Source of the DNA: Symbiodinium sp. CCMP2592
Lineage: Eukaryota > Sar > Dinophyceae > Suessiales > Symbiodiniaceae
Direction: 5' to 3'
Assembly (NCBI GenBank): GCA_905221615.1
Contig: CAJNDT010003502.1
Location: 620,001 to 684,000 of the forward strand
DNA: 64,000 nt
Below the pieces are notes generated by a model, which worked only from the letters and a program-made list of their open reading frames with translations, made no database searches and was not told the DNA's origin. A program made the translations under genes and the position numbers. This document shows, in pieces, positions 42,354-54,247 of this stretch. The first letter of the stretch is position 1. Every line of letters starts with the position of its first letter.

Positions 42354-43255
42354 TGGGACAATGCTGGTAGTTTAAGGTTGTAGGGTCTGGGGTTTGGGGT
42401 TCGAATAAGACCGCGAGTTTAGGAGTTTGTAGAGGTTGGGGTTTAGGGGATCATAAGGTATGTATAGGAGTTGGGGTCTGGGGTTTAGGGTTCGAGGCTC
42501 TAGACCTAGAGTATAGGATTTAGAGTCTCATAATTATGGATCTCTAGAGTTCTTTTTCTCTACTCGGCAATTAATAGAGACTGCCTAATAAGCCAGCCCT
42601 AGCGATAAGCTTGAAGTTGCCAATCCCAGGCTGCAGTAAATCAGGATGCACATATACGTATACAGTACTGATGGAATGATGCATAGGTAGTGTGTACCGA
42701 CCCTATAAACCCTTGACTACTTGACGAGTTTCTGATAATGCATAAGACAGCAGGATCTCGGACTTATGACCCAGGGCTTACGACGAGGGTTTCGGGGATG
42801 TGTGTCCCAGGGGTTTTCGGGCGACCTCGGGCTTGTGGCTCTCGGGTTTTTGCTAATTAAGGGCTCAGGGGTTTACGAGTGAAGTGCTTGTTCAGGGTGC
42901 CGGCCAGGATACTGCAGAGTCATAATATTTATATAATAGGATACCTTTTGTTGGCTAGGGTTAAGGTCTAATTTATGGGCCCAGGTGCACACCAGCAGCG
43001 GTCAGGATCTGCTTGAAGCCTTCATACTCAATGATCTCCTTGTTCGCCCGCTTATCAGCCTTGGTAAGCAGCTATGTACGACGGTTTCATCGTACTGTCT
43101 AGGGGGCTTAAGGTTGCAGGAGTTTGGGGTTATAAAATCGAGGGTCTATGCGGGCTCTGTAAGGATATTATATTGTAAGGTTTCTGAAGTTTGGGGTTTT
43201 GGGTTTGGGGTTCGTGGTTTAGGGTCTAGGGGGTTGGGATCTATATGCAATCCGT

Positions 43256-43974
43256 TCAAGTGGCATCCTGGGCTTTGTCCCTCCAAGTCTTCTCCTTCTT
43301 TGCCTTCTTCGGCTCGCGGGGTTTGGGGTTCGGCGGTGGCACATTGCCATCTGTAGGCGCCTGCGGCATCTCTTGGTCCATTAAGGCCTCCCTTGGCACA
43401 CGATCAGCAGCTAGCAAAATATACTTACACGATTGTTTGATTTCATCGAGTGTATATAGTACTAGTACCCGACAAGCCACATTGCATCATGCATGTCTTC
43501 TTCATCCACATTCTCTGCCTCCATCTGGAACTCGGCGGAATTCTCAAAGGTTTTCTGGGAGATGTCCTTGATCGTGTCGAAGCTCTTTAGCAAGGTCATT
43601 TCCTGCACATCGATATCTAGAAGGGCTATCCCTAGGGCTCCAGTTACCTTAATAGTAGGTTACTGGGGTATATAGTATAAAGTTAGAAACCTACTATATA
43701 GGTAACTGGAGCCCTAGGGTATGGATCGAAATCCAGAAGCCCCACCGTAGAGCCGTAATCCCTACTACAAAGCCCCCTCTCCTCAACCTTCGGAAAGTTC
43801 GGGTGCTTCTGCAACAGCTTGCCGGTCATGCGGGGGTCGATCTCGAGGTGACGGGAGTACAAGTCGTTGGCCAAACCGTCGCCCAGTTCCGCCCTCAGAA
43901 ACTTCAGGGTCTTCCAAACGTAGATTTCCTCCTGCTTCTTCTGCCTCTTGCTCCTTCCAGCATAGCCACTACAG
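43256..43974 (-). CDS. hypothetical protein, three exons around a palindromic element (copy 2 of 25,922-26,640)
   Basis: Identical in exon content to copy 1. The palindrome is at 43,630-43,719. Confidence 0.55.
43630..43719. repeat. GGCTCCAGTTACC palindromic element (copy 2 of c)
   Basis: Same sequence and context as 26,296-26,385. Confidence 0.9.
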
Positions 43975-44305
43975 AAATGATATCAAATAGTTTAGGACAC
44001 ATTGGCCTTGGGTGTTCTGGGTTCTATGAGTCGACCCAAGACCCAACTGTAACTAATATACTAGTATTACTGCATAATTATCACCTTACCAATTAAAAGG
44101 TTTAGGACTCAAGGGCCTGGGGTTCTGATGCTCTAGGTGCTAGCTTTCATACATACTATAGTAATTAATGACCCCTAATTAGCTGCCCGATCCCTGAAAC
44201 TCAAAGGCAGATGTTCTGTCCCCTCCCGGAAAGCGCCTATATTCTATGTGTTGTCCCAACACGAGTACCGAAGCTCATGATCTAGTATTGGTTAGTGATA
44301 GTATA

Positions 44306-44392
44306 CCTAGGGCTCCAGTTGCCTAAATAGTAGGTTACTGGGGTATATAATATGTGGTTAGTAACCTACTATTTAGGTAACTGGAGCCCTAA
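44306..44392. repeat. GGCTCCAGTTACC palindromic element (copy 2 of d)
   Basis: Same as 26,972-27,058. Confidence 0.85.
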
Positions 44393-44791
44393 AAGTATAT
44401 AGATCTGAATGCAACGATATTCATAAGCCCCGATGCCACCCAAGCCTGAAACCCCGGACCCCGCCCGAAACCCCAGCATGAACCCCCTAAGCATATGAAG
44501 CTTTACACTCCTCAGCCTTACAGCTCGTGATTCTGCTAGGTTTCTGAGACTTCGGCTGGGGGTGTTTATTAGGCATTCAGGGTTTTGGGTTGAGGCCTGT
44601 AGGGTCCAAGACCTTAGCTAGCCGATCGCGAAGCTTAATAAGCTTGCTTGATCACTAATGCACTGGCCTCATCGTGATCACCACGGTGCTCTTCGACCAT
44701 TCCGCCCGGCAGGACAGATAGTGCATGTACATCTCGTGCATGCGATTGTTGCGATCCGAGCCTAGGTGTGCACATACGTGTTATGCATATA

Positions 44792-46144
44792 TTATTGTGT
44801 TAGTATAACACACACACACACACACACACAGCGGCTACATATCATATCTAGGTCTATCATTAAAGCATATTCCACTATTTCCCGATAAGTCTCTTCGCTC
44901 TGCATCAGCCATCTTCTGGCGAACTTCTGGCGGCGCTTTGGGGCCTTAGAGGTGTACAGATCATGCACCTTTTTTGCCGTACCATGCGACTCCCGATTCC
45001 TTTCTGAGAAACAGGCTCCGACCCGACCGATAGAATCTGGCGTACAATGCAGGCGGAGATAGGATAACACCGTACTTGTCCCTCCTCCACGAGTCGTCGG
45101 TGTTCGGCACCAGCTGGTTCGCCTCCTGCACTGGCGGGGGTGCTTGGCCACCAGCTGCCGTGTCTGCACCACTCTGCTGCTTGTCTTGTGGAACACTCGT
45201 GCTCGGCTTCTGTTCCGGAAGCTTCGTGCTCGGCTTGTCTTCTGGAACCTCCGTGCCTGGCTTGTCTTCTGAAGCCGTGCTTGGCTTGTCTTCTGGAACC
45301 GTGCTTGGCTTGTCTTGTGGAACCGTGCTTGGCTTGTCTTCCGGAACCGTGCTTGGCTTGTCTTCCGGAACACCCGTGCTTGGCTTACACCCGTGCTTGG
45401 CTTGTCTTCTGGAACCCCCGTGCTTGGCTTGTCTTCTGGAACCGTGCTCGGCTTGTGTTCTGGAGCCCCCGTGCTCGGCTTGTGTTCTGGAACCCCCGTG
45501 CTGGGCTTGTCTTCTGGAACCCCCGTGCTTGGCTTGTCTTCTGGAACCCCAGTGCTCGGCTTGTCTTCTGGAACCCCAGTGCTCGGCTCGTCTTCTGGCC
45601 GCTGGCTCGGCGTGTCTTCCTGAACCGTCTTCGCGATGTACTCTTCAGTCTCGATGCCCTTCTCAATGGGCGGTTCCTCCAAGCTCTCTCTGCTGAGACT
45701 GCCCAGTGCCAAGGTGGTGGCGGAATCCAGGCTCCTCAAAGATCTAGAGCCTTTTTCCTTCTCCGATCCACTGTCGCTCTCGCCATAAGATTCGTAGGCT
45801 CTCTCGAGCAGTGTTTCCAGATCTGGCTGGCTCTCTTCTTCTGCCTTAATCTCCTCCACAGCGCCCCGGCGGCCCCATTGCACAGATGAGGCCTGCCAGT
45901 CACCTGCACTCCAAGAGCCGCTACCCCAACCCCAACCGTCCCAGGACGATGGGGTGCGGCGGTACCATGAATCCCAGCCGTGTGCATCCCAGGCTGAGTG
46001 CCAGGACTCGTCGCCCCACCACTCATCGCACTTCTTCTCAGTCGGGGTATCCACAGACATGCTTCCGGGTGTCGCGAACTCTTTCGCCAGCACCTTCGGC
46101 CCCAATGGCGTCATTGTCGTCGACATGGGAGATGCCGAGGGCAC
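44792..46144 (-). CDS. acidic low-complexity protein with PEDKPSTGV repeats, frame-broken (copy 2)
   Basis: Same structure and the same truncated repeat unit as 27,458-28,810. One substitution changes Arg to His in the Trp/Gly-rich part (WDAHGWD), and another changes Ser to Arg near the end of the array in the original frame. Confidence 0.5.
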   Translation of the reverse strand: MPSASPMSTTMTPLGPKVLAKEFATPGSMSVDTPTEKKCDEWWGDESWHSAWDAHGWDSWYRRTPSSWDGWGWGSGSWSAGDWQASSVQWGRRGAVEEIKAEEESQPDLETLLERAYESYGESDSGSEKEKGSRSLRSLDSATTLALGSLSRESLEEPPIEKGIETEEYIAKTVQEDTPSQRPEDEPSTGVPEDKPSTGVPEDKPSTGVPEDKPSTGVPEHKPSTGAPEHKPSTVPEDKPSTGVPEDKPSTGVSQARVFRKTSQARFRKTSQARFHKTSQARFQKTSQARLQKTSQARRFQKTSRARSFRNRSRARVFHKTSSRVVQTRQLVAKHPRQCRRRTSWCRTPTTRGGGTSTVLSYLRLHCTPDSIGRVGACFSERNRESHGTAKKVHDLYTSKAPKRRQKFARRWLMQSEETYREIVEYALMIDLDMICSRCVCVCVCVILTQ

Positions 46145-46543
46145 CTGGCTGCCGGTCTCCGCAGCGGTCCAACCTCGATCTTACCGTTTTAAAGATTAAT
46201 TGAACATACCCGTACCTCCTGCCTACTTACCTACCTGGCTGGCTACTGACCCAGCCATGTAGATCTATTGACATCTACAGCTGTCTATGTGTGTATCTAC
46301 TCTCTAGATCTATTACTTATCGCTACCTATATTTCTACATATATACATATGTAGTTATAGCTTGTTGCCCTGCATATCCATTGTTCTGTCTACGTGTTTG
46401 TATCTACTCTGTAATGAAGATCTAGCAACCGTTACACATAATTTATTTATTTATAATTAATTAACATGATATATATATATATATATATATATACACGAAC
46501 ATGTATGCATGTGACCGATCATTTCTAGGTGTGCATGCCTGCA

Positions 46544-46738
46544 TTACTGCATCCACGACAGCTTGCCATGTCTACCATCCAGTAGAGCTGCATGTTGTAA
46601 AGTTTCGGGTATTGGGTTGTTAGGTTGTAGGGCGATATGAATAATTGTAGCTTGGCTGCTCCGGCGAATCGGTGCTGGCGTAGAGGTCTCAGCAGTACTA
46701 GTAGTAGCCGTAGTCGAAGACTTCGGCCTCATCGACAA
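46544..46738 (-). CDS. putative Ser/Thr-rich exon (copy 2)
   Basis: Same as 29,210-29,404. Confidence 0.35.
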   Translation of the reverse strand: MSMRPKSSTTATTSTAETSTPAPIRRSSQATIIHIALQPNNPIPETLQHAALLDGRHGKLSWMQ

Positions 46739-46896
46739 TCCGAATCTTTCCCAAGTGTAGGGTTGCGATTTTAGGGTGTAGGGTTTAGAGCCTGCCGGAC
46801 ATTATAAGGTTTATTACATGGCTCTTAAGGATATGTATATATATATATATATATATATAGTATATTATACGGTTCGGTGTCTATATATATATATAG

Positions 46897-46930
<34 letters not shown>

Positions 46931-47003
46931 TTATTATATATCCAAGGGTTCGGCTTTTAGAGGCCGGCCACTTGGGCCTAGGAAGTCATAGTGTCGACAG
47001 GGG

Positions 47004-47495
47004 TTAAGGGATTGAGGGTGTAGGGTATACTAGTACATAGATCGGAGTTGCATTGAGTGCTAGAGGCAACTGGAAGTCACACCCCAAAACCCATAATAAA
47101 TTTGCAGAAAGACACGACTCTGGGGTCTTGGAGGATGGCGGCTGCTTCGCCTTCGCTGCTGGCACAGGCGGCGGGCCCTTTGTTGACAACCTTTTCGTAG
47201 GCACAGCAGCTTCTGCTCCGGTGCGAGGCTTCTTCATGTCCGGGCTTTTGATCGGGGTCCTGGGCTGGCATGCAAAAATTGCAGATTGAGGCTTGTAGCT
47301 CCGATGGTTTGCTGCGAAATACCTATTAAATGCCATACCGAGAGTCGACTTCGCAGACACAGAAGCCGGGGCAGGTGCTACTTTCGGGGTGGGCGTAACA
47401 CCCTTGGCTAAAGCTGCCCTCGCCTTAGCCTGGGCAATGAACTTGCTCACGTCGGCCCCCGCAGCCGTGCAGTTGGATCCATTGCCACGTTTCAT
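47004..47495 (-). CDS. hypothetical Ala/Pro/Lys-rich exon (copy 2)
   Basis: Same as 29,670-30,161. Confidence 0.5.
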   Translation of the reverse strand: MKRGNGSNCTAAGADVSKFIAQAKARAALAKGVTPTPKVAPAPASVSAKSTLGMAFNRYFAANHRSYKPQSAIFACQPRTPIKSPDMKKPRTGAEAAVPTKRLSTKGPPPVPAAKAKQPPSSKTPESCLSANLLWVLGCDFQLPLALNATPIYVLVYPTPSIP

Positions 47496-47943
47496 ATCCT
47501 GCGTGAACCGGAGATTTTCGTAGGGCCACCTAAGGGGATTTGGGGCGTTACGGTTCCAGGCCCTGTGTTACGGTTCCGAGGCCTCCGGTTACGGTTCCGA
47601 GGCCTCCGGTTACGGTTCGGTTCCGAGGCCTCCTCCCCCACCCACCCTGCCCCTGGCGCCTACTGCCGCAGCCCTCACGGGTCGCCTCTTCCATTGCGCC
47701 CGGCTACAAATTGTCTGAAAATTTAGAGGAAAGCCTGAAAATCCCGAAGCAGGCGTTGTCCTGTATCCGCTTTGCCTGCACTCTCTGCAGGCGAGATGTC
47801 CACACCGCAGTCCTCAGAGGCACAAGGTGATATTTCTTATAACATGCTTCGGGTTTCTGACTTATAAAGCTTGTCGGGCTTGAGGGCTTCGGGTTTAGGC
47901 GTAGGGATCGTGGGTTTTTGTAGATGGGATACGACTTCTACAT

Positions 47944-48033
47944 AATACATATAAGACATATACATACATACACACACATACATGCATACATACATGCATA
48001 CACACATACATACATGCATACATATGTATGCAA

Positions 48034-48064
<31 letters not shown>

Positions 48065-48269
48065 GGATATAGATAGCTATATATATATATATAGATATAG
48101 ATATAGATGTAGATGTAGATGTAGATATATATATATATAGATAGATATAGATATTATATATAGATATAGATATAGTTGCAACATACCGTACCACATCATA
48201 TCTCAACATATATTTCATAATATGTGATCATACCGTGTCATATCATGGCCATATCATATCACGATCTCA

Positions 48270-48307
<38 letters not shown>

Positions 48308-48464
48308 ATCACGATGCGTACATACCATAGCAGCATCCGTCCGTCCGTCCATCCATCCATCCATCCAACCATCCACCCATCCATCCAACCTTCCTTCTCA
48401 TCCATCACAGACACACACATATATATATGTGTGTGTATATATATATATATATATGTATATCACA
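47944..48464. repeat. microsatellite cluster (copy 2)
   Basis: Same tracts as 30,604-31,120 but with different TA and GATATA lengths. The net offset rises by 10 bp across it. Confidence 0.95.
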
Positions 48465-48763
48465 TGGCTGATACTGGCTGCCTGCTTCCCTCGATAAGGC
48501 AGGCTCACTCTATCGGACTTCAGGACCTCGGGTTTAGGGCAGAGGGTTCGGGCGATGAAATTAAGGGTCCTATAGGTTTGGCGGTGATTCCTGTCGAACG
48601 GCGGTATATTGCGTTTCAGCACCGATCTAGTAAGTACATTACTGATCATGATCGCTGGATTGAATGCCAAGGGGTTAAAGGGGATAAGGGTCCCGTGCAC
48701 ACCGACATCGAGCATCCAGAGCATCTAAGCATCATGGGCAAGGTCGTCACAGTCGTCGCTGGC

Positions 48764-48994
48764 CGGTTTTGGAGCCGGACAAATTTCAGAACCAGCGGCA
48801 CAAACGTGTCGAGACGATCAGGGAGCTCAAGGCCTCCGAGATGTACCGGGCGTTCAACTCCGCCAAAGCTTTGAGCCCACCGGAGCCATCGACTCCGGAC
48901 ACCACGAAGGTTCTCAGACTCGTGGGAGGACCAGTTCATCTGGGCCCACCACACTCGTCGAGATGCTCTGTGGAGACACATCAGCTATCCTCCA
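48764..48994 (+). CDS. possible SLBP-like segment (copy 2)
   Basis: Same as 31,420-31,650, including the frame break after TPDTTK. Confidence 0.3.
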
Positions 48995-49291
48995 TCACGG
49001 AGCTGGTTTTGACAATATCGGGGCACCACCACATACCCGGCAACCAAAGCCTCTGGGACATCAGCATCACCAACCATCACACCCACCCACCCCACCCTAA
49101 TAGTCTAGGTCTTGGTCACTCGTTGTGCAATACTCTAGATCTACTCCTGTCGCCTCGCCCGGGCATCCTGTACTCTCACGACCGCAAAACCGATGTTAGG
49201 GGTCCCCGATCCAAATAGAAGGTTTCTGGCTTCTAGTGTTTAGGGTGTGTTCTGTGCAAAGTTTGGGCTTTAGTTTACGGCTTTTTAGATG

Positions 49292-49328
<37 letters not shown>

Positions 49329-50542
49329 TTATATATATATATATATATATATTATTGCAAAATTCTATATCATGCATATACATTCTTGGCTTCGGGTTCC
49401 TTATTTAGTTCTTGAGGCCTGTTCATGTACTGCCCGGCAACCAGCTGAAAGCCAGGACTCGGGTAGCGATACGAGTACTAGGATCCAATATATTCGGACA
49501 CCCCATGGCCAATTTTGACACCCAGCCTTAATTAAATCTTCACCCGGTGCTACACTTAACGATGAACCCTAAATCTCCGATTGCACAGTGCTTGTCCAAG
49601 ACCCAACTTTTCGGATTTTATATAAGACTAGAGTCAAAGCCCTTCATATATGCAAGCCCCAACCCTAAGCCCTACAGATTCGGCATACTTCCTCAGAGGC
49701 TTCGAGTTTCCAGTTGTAGTTCCAGGGCTTTCAAGTATGTGCTGTTAGCAACACATGAGTACCATCAAACACCGACCCCAAGCTTGTGGTTTCAGACTAC
49801 CTGGCCTGGGGCTACCCTAATCTTGCCCGATGGAATCTCTACACCACAAACACTTAAACCCTACAGTACACCCTAGCTAATCTTGACCTTAATTACCACA
49901 CCCCTAGTCCTGAACTGCAGGTCCGTGTGGCTGCCGAACCGCCGGTCCGTGTGGCTGCCAAAGCGCCGAGGGCGAGGCCTAGGTTATTTAGCGGTTTTCG
50001 GTTTTAAGGGTTTAGGGAAGCTATTTTTTTTTCGGAGGTGTAGGCCTGATAGGATCGGCAGGGCTCTGTCTAACCGGCTTGGGATATTAAGGGCTTTTTT
50101 GGAACTCGGCCTACGAACCCAATCTGGGCTTGCCGGTTCAGGCATCTGTAAGTTCGGGATATTCGTAGAGTATTAATACTTAAGGAGCAGGAGTGGAAGT
50201 AGTCCACGGCAATAGGAGTAGTAGTCGTAGTGGTAGTGGTAGGAGTAGTGATAGTAGTAGCTAGTAGTACTAGTAGGTGTTGTTGCTGTAGTGTAGTAGC
50301 AGCAGCAGGTTAGTAATTTCCCTAGTACAGTACTGGAACGTTCGTGACTTCGGGATGATCGGTGACCAAAATATGATATATGATTCTGGGTTTGCAGACC
50401 AGAAAGCTTTCATTCTAGCGGGTTACAATCTCTGAACCTTTGAAGGAATCGACATACTGCACTGGGTTTGACCCACATTCATTGCACACCGAGGCTGGGC
50501 CAGGACACCCCCTTGCTAGCATGTCTTGCACAAAGACTGCAT

Positions 50543-50693
50543 CAAGGCTTTCAGCTTCGTGCTGAACTGATCATTCCAGTCGCACATCTGAGCAACCACA
50601 TCAGAAAGGGCAGACGTGTTGCACAAGGCGCCCGACAAAGCAAGCTTTACTTCGAGACGGCTCTCGAGGCACTGCGGTGACTGCAGCTGGACG
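50543..50693 (-). CDS. putative exon, helical (copy 2)
   Basis: Same as 33,207-33,357. Confidence 0.35.
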
Positions 50694-51710
50694 TACGATC
50701 AACCATTCGGGCACCCCCCACACACGACCACCCCGTTTAGGTTTGCCACGTTCGCCATACAGAGTCAAATAGGAACATTGAAATCTGCTGATAATGATAT
50801 AGCACCCTGAGCCCTGGGGGAATTCGGTGAAACATCTAGTCAGCGGATTGAAACTCGGGCTTTGGAAAGAACGTTTGTAAGGTGTGGGATTTCGTACCCG
50901 GAGCTTGTTCCGATTTTAGGGATTTGGACTTTCGGCTTATCATGTAGGCCCCAAGCACCGTTGAGCCCCAACAGGTTATAGTTTTGGGGTTTAGCAACCT
51001 AAACCGCCCTAAGCCCTAAGCCTCTTCCACTCGCTAGTGTTAGGGCTCAGGGTTAAGTGAATCCTTTATATAGTTATCGGGACAAATCATACCCCTGCAC
51101 ACTTGGGGTTCTACACCCAACCCTTTGGTGCCTAGTTGAACATGAACAGATCGCTAGATTGAGTTTACGACCCAACCCTTCCCGATTTGGGGTTTAGCAC
51201 TTAGCCTATATCACAGAACCTTGCAAGTATTTTTCTGAGGTTCAATTGATGGATTAGGGCTGGAAGGCTTCGCCTCGGACCCCGAGTTTGGAGATCTATG
51301 CTAATATGTATATTTACATGAATTATAAAAGTGGAATGATCAGTGTAATGCCCAGGCTCAGAACTCGATGAAGGCGGGCCGGGCACAAAGTCGCCTGGGA
51401 TGTACGTGGGATTACATATAGTACTTGGTCGGGGTTCACTCCTGCGTGATGTAGCATCATGGTATGCACATGTTTCGTTTGTCATAAGTCAAGCTGCAAA
51501 GAGCGACCAGCCAGGGCTCCGAAAAGATGTAAGCCCAAAAGCTCTTTCAGGGATCGATGTTGAAGCAGCAGTCGGATTAAAAGCACTGGCATTGCAAGTT
51601 GCACATGTAGTGGGAAGCCGCTCGATCACACAGTCCCAAACTCTTTGCCCTTTGCCCGATTGCCGGCTCCCGAATGTTTGGAAATCCCGAAACCCAAGAC
51701 CCCTACCTTT

Positions 51711-51806
51711 CCCTAAGGCTCCAGTTACTTAAATAGTAGGTTACTAGCCATATATTATATACCCCAGTAACCTACGATAAGCTATTTAGGTAGCTGGAGC
51801 CCTAGG
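51711..51806. repeat. GGCTCCAGTTACC palindromic element (copy 2 of e)
   Basis: Same as 34,375-34,470. Confidence 0.85.
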
Positions 51807-51826
51807 TTCGTAAGTTTTTACAAATG

Positions 51827-51870
<44 letters not shown>

Positions 51871-51982
51871 TTTAGTGATTGCTTCGGATCTAGCATATAA
51901 TCTATTTCCTTGTGGGATTCCCGTAAACCCGACGCCCATTGCTGCTTCGAGATCCACTACGTAGGCACGATCACACACCGTA

Positions 51983-52105
51983 GCCGGCCATACCGCCATC
52001 GGTCGTGCATACGAGAAGAACCTGGGTGGATACTTCGGTTGGCTTCAGTCGATGTATACATCAGGGTTCATGCCTCAGGGATGGGCAGTTTATGCACAGG
52101 CTTGA
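51983..52105 (+). CDS. putative C-terminal exon, Gly/aromatic-rich (copy 2)
   Basis: Same as 34,631-34,753. Confidence 0.35.
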   Translation, partial: AGHTAIGRAYEKNLGGYFGWLQSMYTSGFMPQGWAVYAQA

Positions 52106-52503
52106 ACTGGGATTCTGCGATCGGATATGTCGGTTTCCAAACCTCCGGCTGTCCGTCTCAGGCTGTCCGGACTACGGCGTGAGCCGCTCGAGGGCTTCCG
52201 GCTTTTAGTGCGGAGTTTAAGGTTTAGGGTTGAGGGTTTGGTTCCGGGTTTAGGGTTTAGGGTTATCGATTATTATAGGGTTTAGGGTTATAGATGATTA
52301 TAGGCTTTGAGGATTAGCTAGAGCTCCGAAGCATTAATAGAGCACACTGCACACCAAAACCGGAAGCCCAAAGCGCCGATCGTGGGGATGAACATCCCCA
52401 AACCTCAACCCTACGACACAACTCCATACCCCGACTATGCCCAAATCCGTGAATTTAAGCCCCCGACAGCCTTAAGCCCGAATCCCTCCTTGTTGAGCCT
52501 ATG

Positions 52504-52623
52504 TCTATATATTAGAAGCCGCCCCCCACCCTGTAATAGTGACTATAAGATCATAAAGGATTATATTAGGGCCCTATTATATTCCACTATTACAGGGTGG
52601 GGGCAGCTTCTGATCTATATATT
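52504..52623. repeat. MITE-like element with perfect 10 bp target duplication (copy 2)
   Basis: TCTATATATT lies at 52,504-52,513 and 52,614-52,623 around a 100 bp foldback (AGAAGCCGCCCC...AGCTTCTGA). In copy 1 the right-hand duplicate is shorter by about 5 bp. Confidence 0.8.
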
Positions 52624-52972
52624 CTTAGCATGATGAATTAAGTTAAATCGTGGCAAGCAACCCGACATCCCCAGTCCCTGCTTGGACCTGATATCTTGAC
52701 ACTAGTACTACCGTTACTCGCCATGGCAAACGATCCGAACTCTCTCAACCCTGAGCCTCAAGACTTCTACTTCGAAGCCCCAATCGTCTGCATAGCAATT
52801 GATAAATTGTGTTGAAAGGAGCGAATGCTCCAATAGGATCCAAACTGCAATGGCGACTTCGACAAGGTGACTTCGTCCTAAGGTCAGTTCCCAATTCCTG
52901 AAAACCCAGCAATGTGTCGAAGGAGCCTGTCCAGGCCGAAGACCAGAGGGAGCAAAGTCTTGTCAACCTCAA

Positions 52973-53271
52973 GGCAAGTAGTAGTAAAGTAGTAGTCCTC
53001 CTAGTGTGGGAATGTGAGTGGGACTAGGAGTGGGAGTAGGAGTAGGAGACTAGTAGCTAGCAGCAGTACTAGTAGAAGTAGTAGTAGGCAGCAGCAGCAT
53101 TACGTAGTAGCACTAGTAGTACGTAGTAGTATAGTACTACGGCTGATGGTATAAATCCTGCATGACCCATAATATGGAATGTACTAAAATTCCCATAGTT
53201 TAGGGTCCTTATAAGGTAATGCAGGATTTATATCATCAACCGTAGTACTACTACTACTACTACTCCTACTA

Positions 53272-53313
<42 letters not shown>

Positions 53314-53359
53314 CTACTACTACTACTATACTACTACTACTACTACGACTACGACTACG

Positions 53360-53417
<58 letters not shown>

Positions 53418-53418
53418 G
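52973..53418. repeat. inverted AGT / ACT arrays around a palindromic core (copy 2)
   Basis: Same as 35,617-36,062. Confidence 0.85.
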
Positions 53419-54247
53419 TAACTACTACTGCTGCAAAACACTTCAGGCCGGCAAACAGCATCGAGATATCCCGTGGCGGCATCAGACTGTAGTATAGGTC
53501 AGGATCTTGATCGACTCCACATCCAATAACCGTTCCTGGGTTGTTCTGTCAGCTCTATCTGCTGTGCAAGACCACGTCTCCCTCTAGAGTATAATGCCAT
53601 GACACATATTCCGGGCTGTGCCGGTGGACGATAAAATCGAGTCCATATATGGCCGGAGTCATCGGAGATTCCAGCGATGCCAGCCACGAGAAAAAGCGCC
53701 ACATCACATATCGTTGGCCTCGGATGATCATCTCTTCATTATGTACAGTTTAATTATAAGCTTCAGGGGCGTTTTGACACTCACACTCGGACAAAGCCTG
53801 GCTTCAGGGGTTTAAGGTTTAGGGATGTACTACCTATAACCCTTCGGATTGTAACGACCTATAACCTATAACCATACAGGGTCGGGATAGACTGGAACAG
53901 GCCTCAGTTTTCTAGTCAAGGTGCTGCCTGCTGAACAATTGCATGAAGCAGCCACATGCACGAGCCAACAGCACAACATGTATCATGCCTGTGTCATCAC
54001 TACTACTACTGCAGAACCTTTCGAATGACACTCGAAATCTGCAGGGCTGGCAACTACACATTTGGACCCGTCGAAAGCAGCATCTGCGGCAGTCGTGTCC
54101 ACTACTGAACGGCAAAGCCGAGGCCCAAAATGAACAGCATGGTTTATGTGTTCGGGCAGGATCACTATGTCGGGGAGGCCATCAAAACCTCATCCTGTAA
54201 ACTGGACCCTTTCCAGTCAGGACGATCACATCCATTCCACAGCAGCT

